64,000 bases of DNA from Auriscalpium vulgare (GCA_019915015.1 JAHBBC010000006.1:310001-374000), one strand, 5' to 3'. Positions 10,142 to 21,810 are shown, counted from the first letter of the stretch. Translations and numbers: made by a program. Notes: a model not told the origin generated them from the letters alone.

Positions 10142-12931
10142 CAGCGAATTGTCAATCCTGCCTCATGTCCACCGTAATGCCACAGACGGTCCTCGTCTTT
10201 CCTCCGCTTTCATCACCCATTCGTGGTGGACACGAGCCAGCTGCAGACCAGCGACCGTAACTGCGGTACGCGCTTCGCAACAGCAGTGCTAGTAAGTACG
10301 AACCCGGCTCTGTCTTTCCAACCCTACGGCAACGGCGAGCCATCCGCGCCAGTGGTCACCATCCCCTTGGGCTTTGCCCTCATCGAGCGCGGCTCACTCG
10401 CGTCGTCACCCGCGAATACATTTCCGCAACCCATCCGTCTTCTCTCCGCGCCCCGTTGGCATGATTTCGACGGTTTCTGGGCGGCAGGAACGCGAGCTCG
10501 AGATGGCGCATGGCGAGCCAGGGCATGTCCCCGATAACTCGTTACCCGACGTCGGACAGCCATACTCGACACATGAGCATGAGCTTACCCTGCACCCGGA
10601 GCAGGATCAGGACACAGATCCACTCATCCTCCAGACGCTCGAGCCGATACCGAGCCCCGACGCGTTCAAAAATTCCGCCGGGATTGCGGCCAGGTCGGCT
10701 CCTGAGAGCGTGTCGCAGTCCGACTCCACCGTGGGCAATCAGATCCCTGCGCTATATCCCGACATGGAGCAGCAGCATTCCCCCGCGTTGAATTCGGACG
10801 CCGCGTTGCAGGACCAGATGCAGTCACCGCACGAGGTCCAGGAGTTCAATTTCGCATGCATGGAGGAATTTGTCGCAGAGGAGAAGCAGCAACTCGAAAT
10901 AAACAACCCCACGGACGCGCACCAGCTTCCCGCTATGCGCCCTGTCCTGGACAGGCCGGCGCCCAATCCTCGACCCCTGGCCCCGCGCAGTCTGGGCGAC
11001 GGCAGGAAGCCGCTATTCCAGGGCAGCGTATTGTGGCCATTCCGGAAGGCGCGTCTCCGCGGCGCAGGGATACCGCTGAGCTCCGACGTGTTGCACGAGG
11101 ACGTTACCGCAACGATAGGCACGAGCGAAGCCCGTATTCGACCTTACCGCTTCTCATTTTACTCGAGCGCACTCGCGGCGACGATCCACGCGCGGAGTCT
11201 CGCAGAGCTGACAGCAGAAGGGCAGTCCTTCCAGGACTTGTTTTCAGAACAAATCGCTCCGGGTTCAGGACCAGGGTCAGCCGCGCACGCGAGCGGGAAC
11301 GGGGGAGTTGAGACGACGAGCACGGTCGACGGTGGGAGCACGGTCAGCGGTGGGAGCAAGGTCGGCGATGGGAGCAGAGTGTGGTGGCTCGATGTGCTCT
11401 CACCAACGGACGCGGAGATGCGGGTGCTGGGCCAGGTACGTCTGCGTGTTGTGGCTTGCAATCAACGCTGATATGCGCACGGGACAGGTGTTCGGCATAC
11501 ATCCGCTGACGTTGGAGGATATTCAGATGGAGGAGGCACGCGAGAAGATTCAGCTATTCCAGACGTACTACCTGGTATGCTTCCGGAGCTTTGATCAGGA
11601 CCCGTACAGCCCAACGTACCTCGAGCCGCTGAACATGTACTTCATCGTGTTCCGCGAGGGCATTCTCTCGGTGAGTGAGATCTTTACCTCACTCTGCTTT
11701 TCTGCGCTGACGATTATCGGTCCTGCGATTGCAGTTCCACTTCCGCCCCACGCCTCACCCGCAGAATGTGCGCCGTCGCATCAAACAGCTGAAGAATTTC
11801 ATCAGCGTAACCTCCGACTGGATATCGTATGCCCTCATAGACGACATCACAGATTCGTTTGGGCCGCTCGTCCAGAGCCTCGAATACGAGGTCGATAGTA
11901 TCGATGAGCTTATCCTCATCTTGAAGAAGACAGAAATGAGAGACATGCTGCGGAGGTGTGCCGTACTGTCATCTCCTTATGCGTGGCCAAGTTCATTGAG
12001 CTCCTCTGCATCGATCAGGATTGGCGTATGCTGGAGGAAGGTTATGGGTCTCATACGACTGATGAGAAACAAGGGCGATGTCGTCAAGGACCTCGCGAAG
12101 AGGTGTAACGAAAGCTTGAGTGGTGTACAGACCTCCGACATCGTAAGTCTCTGTCCTGCCGTTGCCTTCCGAGGACCACTTTGACGAGCCGTATACCAGG
12201 GCTTGTACCTCGCCGACGTCGAGGACCATCTGATCACGATGACGCAGAACCTGTCTCACTACGAGAAGGTTCTCTCGCGCGCTCACGCGAACTACCTCGC
12301 CAAGGTCGGCGTCGGGAAGAAGGGCGTGAAGAACCAGGTCGATGACGTGTTGCAGATGCCTGGCGACTCGGACTCGCTTCTGTCACTGGATGTCGACCCC
12401 GCCATGCGAGCCCATGCGGCGCGAGGTCTGGGGAGTCAGCTGAGTGTCGTGTCAAATATGACCGAGATTTCGTTAGTAAAGTCGATTAAATCCCAGTGGT
12501 CACGGAAATCTCGCTATAATTTCTCGATGGCCTCTCCTAGTACTCCGAACCTGCGGTAGGGACCGTGGTATGTATTTGCTTGCCCCTGACCGTAATTCAG
12601 TCCGTATAATATATGCGTCATCGTGCTTGTATTCGATGGACTGGCAACTGGCGCACGCTTCGAACGAACGGTAAATTTATATTCACCAACGTGAAAAGCT
12701 AGAAAAAGCAAAGGCGTAGCAGAGAGCGCCCTGGTTAGGAACGTACAGTTCATCGCCTCCGACGTGCAGGAGGAGGAGAGCGTGTCCTCGACCTCGACCT
12801 CGACCGCCTGTCGCGGTGCGAGCGGCCACGGTCGCCCCAACCACCTGATCTCGGAGGAGGCGACTCGCCTCGCCTCGGCGGGGGCGGCCGTCTGTCCCTA
12901 TCATCCCTCGGCCTATCCACATCGCGATCGC
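10142..12931. repeat. Segmental duplication, copy B (intact)
   Basis: Counterpart of 4385-7054. Because it holds an intact CorA-domain gene and runs into a complete SAP18, this is the likely parental locus. The copies are separated by ~3 kb containing the GMC gene. Confidence 0.9.
10461..12559 (+). CDS. CorA/ALR-like Mg2+ transporter soluble domain, lacking membrane segments
   Basis: Five exons (10461-11435, 11488-11670, 11735-11955, 12019-12142, 12200-12559), 620 aa. The cytosolic ALR1/MNR2-type CorA core is clear: WWLDVLSPTDAEM, FGIHPLTLEDI, YYLVCFRSFD, FHFRPTPHPQNVRRR, WISYALIDDITDSF, and YLADVEDHLITMTQNL with HANYLAKV. In the family this last helix leads into two transmembrane helices with the GMN pore motif. 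Here the protein passes directly to NQVDDVLQMPGDS and a Ser/Lys-rich tail (KSIKSQWSRK), which itself resembles an ALR cytoplasmic tail. There is no room for missing exons, since SAP18 ends at 12750. Upstream residues 1-140 are disordered. It could act as a soluble regulator or be a dead derivative. Start is the first ATG; an upstream exon is possible. Confidence 0.8.
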
Positions 12932-13760
12932 GACCTCCAATATCCCCACCGCGTCCTCCCCGCCCACGAACGGAACTCGTCGGCGCGTTCGACTCCCCAC
13001 GCCAATGCCCGCCACCGCGGCCCACCCCTGGACCCGGGCCGGCGCCCAACCCTCCCCTGCCCACACCGCTTGCGCCCGCAGTCTTCCACCCGTTGACGGC
13101 GGCAGCGGCGCCGCTGCCTTTTATCGTGAGCTCGCCGGCCGGCGCGTTCGTGAGGGGCACGTTCTTCGGCAGGAGGACCGAGACGCAGAGGTAGTCGCCC
13201 GGGACGAAGCGCAGCTCGTCGAGCGTGCGCGCGTCTTTTTGGCGCTCGGAGAGCGTGCCGTGCTCGCCATCGGCGTCCTCGAGGAGGCGCGGGGCCGTGG
13301 ACTCGAGGGTGCCCGGCTCGCCGAGGATGTCGCGCGAGTACACGGTGCCGAGGTCCTTCTGGGCGTACATGCCTCGGTTGGCGGAGTCGGCGTAGACGGC
13401 GCGGAAGGCGTAGCGGGCGAGAGGGTGGCGGAAGTCGGGTGTTTGGGGCCCGCCGAGGCGGAGGGTGGTGAGCACCTCGAGCAACGTCGCATCCTTCCTA
13501 GAGGGCGGTGAGTATGCAACAACGGGGTAATGACGCGTGGCGCACCATGTGAAGATTTGCTGCTCGTCTCCTACTGGAATAGGCCCATCTTGGAACTGGG
13601 CAAGGCGGTGAAAGGACCCTACTTTGACGAATGTACGGATGAGAAACGGGGCAGTCTGCGCGGAAGACGGTCAATGTTGGATTCTAACATTGGAGAGAGT
13701 AGCTCTGCTCACCTTCTCGCGGTCCACAATGGGCTGACCAGATGGTGTCTTGGGCTCCAT
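12750..13760 (-). CDS. SAP18, Sin3/ASAP-complex component with RGG/RS tail
   Basis: Three exons (13760-13713, 13655-13546, 13497-12750), 301 aa. The ubiquitin-like SAP18 fold is recognised by TAPFLIRTFVKVG near residue 17, IFTWKDATLLEVLTTL, YAFRAVYADSANRG, and FVPGDYLCVSVLLP. SAP18 works in the Sin3 histone deacetylase complex and in the ASAP/PSAP exon-junction complex, in the nucleus. The C-terminal ~130 residues are Gly/Arg-rich then RS-rich, ending SPPPARRRR, as in many fungal SAP18 proteins. The gene is tail-to-tail with the CorA-domain gene, 190 bp between stops. Its last ~160 bp were copied with that gene to 6890-7054. Confidence 0.9.
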
Positions 13761-15004
13761 GATAAGGGTTACAGGCGCGAAAGACCGGATAGTGTTCGTG
13801 CAAGTTGAGAGCGACAAGTCTCGGACGCATACACAGCCGTGGGAACCAGGACCCCGCGCCGCCAGGCGCCGCTGTCCTTCCGCTCAGACAAGTGTCGTCT
13901 GCTATCCAGCTTTAGCGTCGATAGGTAACCCCTCTTTATCTTGTTCAAGACACTGGGATACGAGGAGCACGAAGGCTCATTGGGATTCGGAGGCGCCTTG
14001 CCATTCGGCAGGGTGGGCATTGTGTATCTGGTAGTCTTCACTCTTGCCTTATGCCTGCGTGAGTGCTGGTCAACGGGCTGAAGAGTTGCGGTGCAGAGGT
14101 GATTTAGACGGACGTCGCGTGTCCAGCAGTTTTTGATGCGGTGGGTTTGCAGTGCCTTCTCCCCGTCCGACGCCGGCTCACTACTTGTTCTGTAGACACC
14201 TCATGTGCTGTTGACAATGGTTGTGCAGCACCTGTGTTTGACGCAGGTGGGGTTTTCTGCTCCCCTTTCTTGGGCGATCAGGTCGCATGTGCTCGCCCGG
14301 TCGGGTCATGTTTTGACAATGGTCATCGCTGTCCTCGTCGGACCCTTCCTGGCAGCTATTTGTTATCAAACCGTGACTTGCATGTCCATTGGAGGTCAAT
14401 GTCATAGACTGTCGGCTTGACGTTCGCACGGCGTCCTGTACTATCCTTGGTCCTTGGTGCCACTAGTACTGTGTTGGTGCGCCGCCCACCCAACTCCATG
14501 CTCACGTCCCTTTGGCTTCACGAAAATCTCGAACGCCCATGTTCTCGTGCTGCGAAGCAAGTCTCTTTACTCTGCACCCTGGCATGTTCATAAATGATAG
14601 GGGATTTTGATGATTTTCTCGCCATCTTCGAATCGAAATGTGTGCGAAAAACTCTGCTTGTTTGGCCTGTGTACGCGAAGATCCTCCACAGTGCTATACA
14701 TCCTTCAACCAATTCCTCCAACATGAAATGCTTCAGTTGAATACGGTTGGTCTGGCGTTGGAAGAGGCAAAGAGGCGGGCGAACTGCGCTCGGCTCGCGT
14801 CCGGCAAGTTTTGATCAGACGCGCGCGCGTGACTTGGGAAAATGAACACGAGGCGCGATGGTTCAAGTCGAGTTCCCGCTCGCCCTCCTCGCTGCGGGCC
14901 TCCCGCTTCCCCTCCCATCTATCTTTTCCTTTCTTTCCGTTAATCCATTCTATACTTTCCGGTGATACCTCCATTCAAACCTAGATCTTCATTTCTACTC
15001 TCCC
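13761..15004. other. Intergenic region
   Basis: About 1.2 kb upstream of both SAP18 and the NADAR gene. Several ORFs of 60-95 codons are open on both strands but show no domain, intron pattern or homology I recognise. Nothing further seen. Confidence 0.4.
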
Positions 15005-17173
15005 ATGGGCAACTCGCCCTCCCGATACGATGGCGCATATCCTCCTTTCCACCCGGGCTACCTTCCAGCGGTTCCCGCAAACGGGCCGTACAAACCCTCG
15101 CGCAGCTGGAACCCATTCAAAAGAAGGAGAAGGGAGCAAGAGATGAGGGATTACTGGTATTCAACGCCTATGCTTTGGCAGTACCCGGGCACTTCCGCGG
15201 CCCCCTTCCCATGTGCGTGTGCATTTCGATCTTGTCAATCGATGTGCAGCTTACGGTGATTTCGACAGACGGCCAGCCAGGGCAACCGCAGGCGCAGACC
15301 GCTGTGCCCGCCAACGCGGCGGCAGCTGCCACCACACAGATGCCGCAGCCCATGCCCGCCCAAGCTCCCATCGGCTCGCTCTCGAACCCGCTCGCCTACC
15401 CCTCCTTCGCCGAGCAGTCCATGCACATGCCGCCCTCCTTTCCGCATCGATCGCGCCGCCATCGCCGCCGCCGTTCGCGCAGCTCCGACGGGTCAGATTC
15501 CAGCGGGTCCGACTCATCCTCCACCGACCCGTCCTCGTACGAGTCGTACCGCCCACGCCACCGTCGACACCACTCGTCATACTCGCGCTCACGCGGGAAC
15601 CCGCTTCCGCGCCCGCCGAAGGACGTCCTCGCAAGCACCCCGTACCGCGCTATCCTAAACGAGCTCCCGAGCGTGCAACACGAGTCCTTCCGCTCGCGCC
15701 TTCCCGACGCGTTCACCGACCGCGATCGTGACCGCGACCGCGATCGTAAGCACAGCTCGCGGCGGCACAAGTACAGCGACGGCATCTTCCGTCCGCTGCG
15801 CCGCCGCGACCGCTACGAGCCTGGGTTCGGCGGCGGTGCGGCATCCCTCGCGCAGCCGTTCATGGGCATCGCGATGCCGCAGCAGCAGCAGCAACCGATC
15901 ACGAACGCACCTGTCGTGCCCATGCCGGAGCCCGACACGAGCGCTGCCGCAGGAGGCGGGATGTCCATGCCTATGCCTGGCGGGGGGACGCCCATGCCTG
16001 TCGGCGGGATGTACATTCCACGAGGCCCGACGCCCATGCCGGGTGGTGGGATGCCGATGCGTAGCGGGTCGCCCATGCCAGGTGGGATGCCCATGCCAGG
16101 GAGCGGGATGCCCATGCCAGGGAGCGGGATGCCGAGTGGCGGGATGTCGATGCCTATGCCGGGTGACGGGATGGGTGGGATGCCCATGCCAGGCGGTGGA
16201 ATGCCCACACCTCGCGGCGGCGGCGGAATGTCCATGCCCATGCCAGGCGGCGGCGGAATGGACACACTGATGCAAATGCCGCGCGGCCCATCGCCCATGC
16301 CCGGCCGCTCGAGCATCGTCCCGCCCGTCATGCCCATGCCAAGCCCCGGCCGCAGCCCATTCATTGGTCTTGCGACTGCGCCGTCCATCACGCCGAACGT
16401 CGTCCCGGGCCAGGGCACGCCTATGCCCGGCTCGATGCGCATGCCCACGCCCGGCGGCAGCTTGAACATGGGAGTTCCCCCGCCCGGCAGCACAATGCCC
16501 ATGCCCACACCCGGAGGCATGAGCATGGGAGTGCCCCCGCCCGGCAGCACAATATCCATGCCCACGCCCGGTGGCGGTCTGAACATGGGCGTACCCCCGC
16601 CTGGCAACATGATGCCCATGCCGTCGCCGCGCTTAGGAACCGGAGCGCTCGGACTCGCGCCCGCCGTGCGCTTTAGCGGATACGGCCGCTTCGCGGGCTT
16701 CCTGCACCACTCAGAGCACAAGGTTCTGCACGAGGAGGAGCTGTACCCGACTGCGTTGCATCTCTACGAGGCGCTCAAATTCTTGTCGCACCGGCCAGAC
16801 ATCGCGAAGCGCATCAGGCACTGCGAGCGGCCCGAAGAGGTGTACGCCATCAGCTCGTCGGAGGCGGAGTCGACACGACCGGACTGGCACATCGTCGCCA
16901 TCCAGATGGTGAGTATCTCACCGATCATTCACTCGTGTGGTGTGTGCTAAACGTTGTAATGACTAGATGGACACTGTGCTTCATCAAAAGTTCCGCCAGC
17001 ATGGCGATCTGCGCGCGCTCCTCCTGGACACACACCCTTCGGACCTGATCTACGCAGAACGCGACGACCCGTTCTGGGGCGAAGGCCCCGAGGGCGTGGG
17101 CTCCAACGAACTTGGAAAGGCGCTCATGCGCGTGCGCAACAAGCTACGAGCAGAGGCTGGACTCGCTCCTTGA
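15005..17173 (+). CDS. NADAR/YbiA-like domain protein with RS-like and Met-Pro-Gly-rich regions
   Basis: Three exons (15005-15212, 15269-16908, 16967-17173), 684 aa. The C-terminal ~150 residues (from ~534) match the NADAR (DUF1768/YbiA) fold: FSGYGRFAGFLHH, LYPTALHLYEALKFL, DWHIVAIQM, VLHQKFRQH, LLLDTHPSDLIYAERDDPFW, GSNELGKALMRVRNKL. Known NADAR enzymes hydrolyse N-glycosidic bonds in riboflavin-pathway intermediates or remove ADP-ribose from guanine. Residues ~155-300 are Arg/Ser-rich (RRHRRRRSRSS, DRDRDRDRDR). Residues ~315-540 are a low-complexity run of PMPGGGM-type repeats. The first intron (15213-15268) is inferred from phase and GTGCGT/CGACAG. Function of the disordered part unknown. 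Confidence 0.82.
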
Positions 17174-17726
17174 TTCACGATCTCCCCAGACTTTCACTCT
17201 TCTAACGCTACTACTCACGCTTACGATGCCACGTCCTGGCTGGCTTGGCCGTACTGATCACTTGTATCTCTATCTGCGTAGGGTTTTGGTTGCTCCTTCA
17301 TATGTGCATCTCTTGATCTGTTTGTCAGATATGTTCGTCGGGCAATTTTGTCGTCATCTATTGGCCGTCACTCATACGTACATGTATATTTCTGTCCTGG
17401 TTCCCGCACGCGATACCTCCACCTCCATCCCACTTCTTAGTAGTAATACTGCCGCCATGATGAAAGAAATACAATGCATATGCTTCACGTTGGTTGTGAG
17501 CGTGGCTACGCTAAATTTTACTACTACCATTACATTCTTGCCAACAGCATACAAGGAACTCAATTTGTCAACCCAAGTTCAGATCTGATTCAAGCTACAA
17601 GTACAGGACAAGTGCAATAACAGTCAATTTCAAGCCTACATCTTGCCTCTACATAATCCTTACACCATTCCTATAACAAGATAAGCTGATCATATTCTTG
17701 AAGACTACAGATCAAATACTCACATA
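17174..17726. other. Convergent intergenic region, including a shared donor-like motif
   Basis: 3' flanks of the NADAR gene and TPR-CHAT gene 1. On the minus strand a GTGAGTAT donor-like motif lies a few bases after the TPR-CHAT stop; the same motif follows the other two TPR-CHAT stops. AT-rich, no gene seen. Confidence 0.4.
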
Positions 17727-20700
17727 TTATGCACCAATGTGAACAAATGGAACCCAGCGGTGCAAAGGAACATTCCGCCTTCTCATTTCCTTTGTGACAG
17801 CTTTCAGCACCTTAGCTGCATCCTTGAAGTCAACTGGCTTATCTTTGGGATGGAGAATTCTCCTGTAGAATTCATGCGCCAACAGAGGTCCATCCTCATC
17901 AGCCATTGCCCACAAGGTTCCTAAAATGCCTCTGAATCCACAAAATTGCATGCCAGCTGCAAGACTGATTCCTTCATCTGGAGTATTGTCTTTGTCAACA
18001 GCTGCAGTGTGACAGGCAGACAAAACAGCAAGCTCTGCATTGGGCAAATTGGCTCTTACAACATCTCGTATGGTAAACCTAGCATTGTCATGCAGCTCAA
18101 ATGATGAATTGAAAGGTTGGTCGGTATCAATATGCCCATGTGAAGCAAAATGAATCCAAGGGTATCTTGAAAGTCCCTCTAGCATAGTGCCATGAGTGAC
18201 TTTCTCTCCCATAAGTTCTTCAGTTTTACATCCTACTGTTTGCATGACCTCAACCTCCTCATATACTCTGTCTAGAGAGCTGGTGGCAATGGCAAGTACA
18301 TCAGGAGCCATTCCATCTACTCTTGCAACAACATCTTCCCTAGCTCTCATCAGTGAGCCAAGTGTTGGAGTATAGGAGGGAATGAATTTCTGTGAGAGTT
18401 GCTGTTGGGCGTGGGTGGGCACTTCAAAAGGCTGTGCAGCATGCAGAGGGAGTGTGCATAGTTTGCCTGATGGGCACCACCATATTCTAGAGCCTTTGCC
18501 AAATCCCAGGTCATCCAATTTCTTGAGAACAGGAAATGCAATACATATCCACAATTGTCTCAGTATGTGTTCAATCACTGCATCCTTACTGTAATCATCG
18601 AGGACTACTTGTCGGCTTTGGTGAGAGTCATTTACAAGGTATCCAAGTTTCAAGCTTTCTGACAGCATATTGATTGTTTCAAACACAGTGACATGTTTCA
18701 CATCAGGCAAGGGAACACAAATAGGATCAGAATCAACACAGTGAAGAATCAAAGCATCTGAGCGATAGCTTGCAAGATTGACAAGAATAACAGGGCCATT
18801 TGAAGCAACTTTAGCAATGCTTGAAAATTGTGGAGCTTTCAAGAATGTATCAAACCCATTCATGCTCTGTATTTTCTTGACAAGGTCATTCCACTGATTA
18901 TTCAATGCTCTCTTTGCTGCCCACTGCTTTTCTTCTAGCCGGTTTGGCATCAAATCCAATTCGGAGTATTTTGTGGTGAATTGATCTAGCTGCATCTTGA
19001 GATTCTCAAATTGCTCTGCAAGAGCGGCATCTTGAGTTCTCAATTGTTTGATTGGGGATCTGTATTCTTTCATCTTAGACCATAAGATTCCTCGACCTTG
19101 TTCCCACATCTGGACTGCTTCTTTGAGCTCTTCAATGTCAACTGCCCATGAGACTGCATTTGAAGTCAATGTAGAGGTGCTCTGAACAGTCTGGAAGAAT
19201 TTGTGCTGCAGGTCTAATGTTGGACGAATGATTAGGCACTGCTCAAGCAATCCTAAGGCCTTTTCATTTGCAGTCTTGGTACTCTGATGTTTGTGTTCAT
19301 GAGCATTGGTAGCCCATTCTAATGTAAATTTGAGTCTAGTGGTAGTGTCTGCATAAATATAGTCACTAGCCTGTTCAAATATCTCCCACACATTGTCGGA
19401 CTTGAATCTAGGATTTCCCACTACTAGTAGTAATCTAGCAAGGCCACCAAAGCTGTATATCTTCATTGGATGCCCTAAACTGAAGGTGTTGCATGCCTCC
19501 TTATACAATAAAAGGGCCTCCTCTAAATCTACCAATTCCCCCATTAGGTCAAAATGGGTACTCAACACATTTCCAAGATTGGTAAGGCTCAATGAGCGAT
19601 CAGGATGTCCTACTGGTCTCAAGATCAGTCCCTCTCTGTACAGTATAATGGCCTCCTTCAGATCTGGCAATTCACCCAGTTGTTTATAACGGGTACTCAA
19701 GGTGTTTCCAAGATTGTTGAGGCTTGATGAGCGATCAGGATGGCCTACTGGCCTCAAGCTCAGTGCCTCTCTGTGCAGTGCAATGGCCTCAGCCAGATCT
19801 GCCAATTCACCTGCTTGCTCAAAATGTGTCATCAAGATGATTGCAAGATTGTTGAGGCTTGATGAGCGATCAGGATGACCTTTCAGCATCAAGCTCAATG
19901 CCTCTCTATACAGTGTGATGACCTCCTCCAGATCTGCCACTTCATTGAGCTGGATAAAATGGGCGCTTAAGACAATTGCAAGATTGCTTAGGCTTGATGA
20001 GCGTTTAGGATGGCCTAGTGGCCTCAAGCTCAGTGCCTCTCTGTGTAGTGCAATGGCCTCCTCCAGATTTGCCAATTCACCCTGTTGCTCAAAATAGGTC
20101 ATCAAGACAATTGCAAGATTGTTGAGGCTTGATGAGCGATCAGGATGGCCCAGCGGTCTCAAGCTCAATGCCTGTCTGTGCAGTGTCATAGCCTCCTCTA
20201 GATCTGGCAATCCACCTAGTTTATTAAAATGGGTCCACAAGGCAGTTGCAAGATTGTCTAGGCTTGATGAGTGACCAGGATGGCCAACTGGCATCAAGCT
20301 GGATGTCTCTCTGTGCAGAGCAATGGCCTCCTCCAAGTCTTGCAATTCACCCAGTTGGCCAAAATGGGTACTTAAGGCATTTGCAAGATTGTTGAGGCTC
20401 AATGTACGATTAGGATGACCTAGTGGTGTCTTATGCAGTGCCTCTCTGTACAGTATTATGGCCTTGTCCAGATCTCCTAATTTACCCAATTGGTCAAATT
20501 GGGTCCGCAATGCACGTGCCAGATTGTTGAGGCTCAATGAGCGTTTAGGATGGCCTAGTGGCATCAAGCTCAGTGCCTCTTTGAGCACTGTGATGGCTTC
20601 CTCCAGAACTGGTAATTCACCCAGCTGGTTGAAATGAGTACACAAGGCATTTGCAAGATTGTTTAGGCTCAATGACCGATCAGGATGGCCTACTGGTCTC

Positions 20701-21560
20701 AAGCTCAGTACCTCTCTGTATAGTGCAATGGCCTCCTCCAAATCTGCTAATCTACCCAGTTGGTCAAAACAAGTACTCCAGGCATTTGCAAGATTGATCA
20801 GGCTCAGTGAGCGATTGGAATGACCTACTGGCATCAATCTTAGTGCCTCTCTGAGCAATGTGATGGCCTCCTCTAGATTTGAAACATCACCCAGTTGGAC
20901 AAAGCGGCTCCTCAAGGCATCTGCAAGATTGTTGAGGCCCAATGAGTGATCAGGATGGCCTACTGATCTCAAGCTCAGTGCCTCTCTGTGTAGTGTGATG
21001 GCCTCTTCCAGATCTGCCAATTTACCCAGTTGGTTGAAATGGGTACTCAAGGCATTTGCGAGATTGTTGAGGCTCGATGGCCGACTAGGATGGCCCACTG
21101 GCATCAAGCTGGATGTCTCTCTGTGCAATGTGATGGCATCCTCCAAGTCTTGCAATTCACCCAATTGGTCAAAATGTATACTCAAGGCAGCTGCAAGATT
21201 GTTGAGGCTCGATGAGCGCTCAGGATGGCCGGCTGGCCTCAAGCTTAGTGCCTCTCTGAGCAGTGTGATGGCCTCCTCCAGATCTGCTAATTTACCCTGT
21301 TGGTTGAAACGAGGTATCAAGACAATTGCAAGATTGTTGAGGCTCGATGAGCGCTCAGGATGGCCTGATAGCCTCAAGCTTAGTGCCTCTCTGTGCAGCA
21401 TGATGGCCTCCTCCAGATATGCCAATTCACCCATTTGGTCAAAATGGGTCCTCAAGACATTTGCAAGATTGTTGAGGCTCGATGAGCGATCGGGATGCCC
21501 TGGGTGTGTCAAAAACAGTGCATGTCTCTGCAGTGCAAGATCCTCTGCGAGGTCCACCAT
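17727..21560 (-). CDS. TPR-CHAT protein 1 (intact caspase-like CHAT protease)
   Basis: Single-exon coding region, 1277 aa. Residues ~1-660 are about 15 tandem TPR-like units of ~44 aa with core SLNNLANAL.THF.QLG and DLEEAI.LHREALSLRP.GHPDRS. A helical linker (WEQGRGILWSKMKEYR) follows, then a C-terminal CHAT domain. The caspase-type dyad is visible: His1141 in HFASHGHID and Cys1183 in LSACHTA. The domain ends LHRWVPFVHIGA. CHAT (caspase HetF associated with TPRs) proteins are cysteine peptidases, often effectors in conflict or cell-death pathways. The substrate here is unknown. The coding DNA is AT-richer than its neighbours and intronless, although the 5' leader holds a splice donor. The repeat units are very alike at DNA level, suggesting internal homogenisation. 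Confidence 0.93.
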   Translation of the reverse strand: MVDLAEDLALQRHALFLTHPGHPDRSSSLNNLANVLRTHFDQMGELAYLEEAIMLHREALSLRLSGHPERSSSLNNLAIVLIPRFNQQGKLADLEEAITLLREALSLRPAGHPERSSSLNNLAAALSIHFDQLGELQDLEDAITLHRETSSLMPVGHPSRPSSLNNLANALSTHFNQLGKLADLEEAITLHREALSLRSVGHPDHSLGLNNLADALRSRFVQLGDVSNLEEAITLLREALRLMPVGHSNRSLSLINLANAWSTCFDQLGRLADLEEAIALYREVLSLRPVGHPDRSLSLNNLANALCTHFNQLGELPVLEEAITVLKEALSLMPLGHPKRSLSLNNLARALRTQFDQLGKLGDLDKAIILYREALHKTPLGHPNRTLSLNNLANALSTHFGQLGELQDLEEAIALHRETSSLMPVGHPGHSSSLDNLATALWTHFNKLGGLPDLEEAMTLHRQALSLRPLGHPDRSSSLNNLAIVLMTYFEQQGELANLEEAIALHREALSLRPLGHPKRSSSLSNLAIVLSAHFIQLNEVADLEEVITLYREALSLMLKGHPDRSSSLNNLAIILMTHFEQAGELADLAEAIALHREALSLRPVGHPDRSSSLNNLGNTLSTRYKQLGELPDLKEAIILYREGLILRPVGHPDRSLSLTNLGNVLSTHFDLMGELVDLEEALLLYKEACNTFSLGHPMKIYSFGGLARLLLVVGNPRFKSDNVWEIFEQASDYIYADTTTRLKFTLEWATNAHEHKHQSTKTANEKALGLLEQCLIIRPTLDLQHKFFQTVQSTSTLTSNAVSWAVDIEELKEAVQMWEQGRGILWSKMKEYRSPIKQLRTQDAALAEQFENLKMQLDQFTTKYSELDLMPNRLEEKQWAAKRALNNQWNDLVKKIQSMNGFDTFLKAPQFSSIAKVASNGPVILVNLASYRSDALILHCVDSDPICVPLPDVKHVTVFETINMLSESLKLGYLVNDSHQSRQVVLDDYSKDAVIEHILRQLWICIAFPVLKKLDDLGFGKGSRIWWCPSGKLCTLPLHAAQPFEVPTHAQQQLSQKFIPSYTPTLGSLMRAREDVVARVDGMAPDVLAIATSSLDRVYEEVEVMQTVGCKTEELMGEKVTHGTMLEGLSRYPWIHFASHGHIDTDQPFNSSFELHDNARFTIRDVVRANLPNAELAVLSACHTAAVDKDNTPDEGISLAAGMQFCGFRGILGTLWAMADEDGPLLAHEFYRRILHPKDKPVDFKDAAKVLKAVTKEMRRRNVPLHRWVPFVHIGA

Positions 21561-21765
21561 TTTGCTAGTTCAGTCGTGCTGGACCTGCGGGGTTTTGGTA
21601 AATTTCAATGTAGCCTGATACTGAATATCTTTCTCACTGCTCACTGCCACTATTGCTTCTTCTGTAGGAAATTTTGCTCGAGGACTCGGCTGGCACACAA
21701 GTACAAACAGCTGCTTCATTGCAGGTGTGAGCTGAAGGTGAACCAGACGATAGATGCGTGTAGCT

Positions 21766-21810
21766 GCTTACCTTCGCGATAGATGATGGTGGTTGAGTGG
21801 AAAGAGGCGA
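21766..21810 (-). promoter_or_regulatory. Conserved 5' leader and UTR intron donor of TPR-CHAT gene 1
   Basis: On the minus strand: CGCCTCTTT, then CAACCACCATCATCTA, then GCGAAGGTAAGC. The same arrangement precedes the two other TPR-CHAT loci (26231-26276, 47704-47751). GTAAGC at 21771-21766 is a likely donor for a 5' UTR intron, with an acceptor (CCCCGCAG) near 21587 before the ATG at 21560. Confidence 0.65.
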
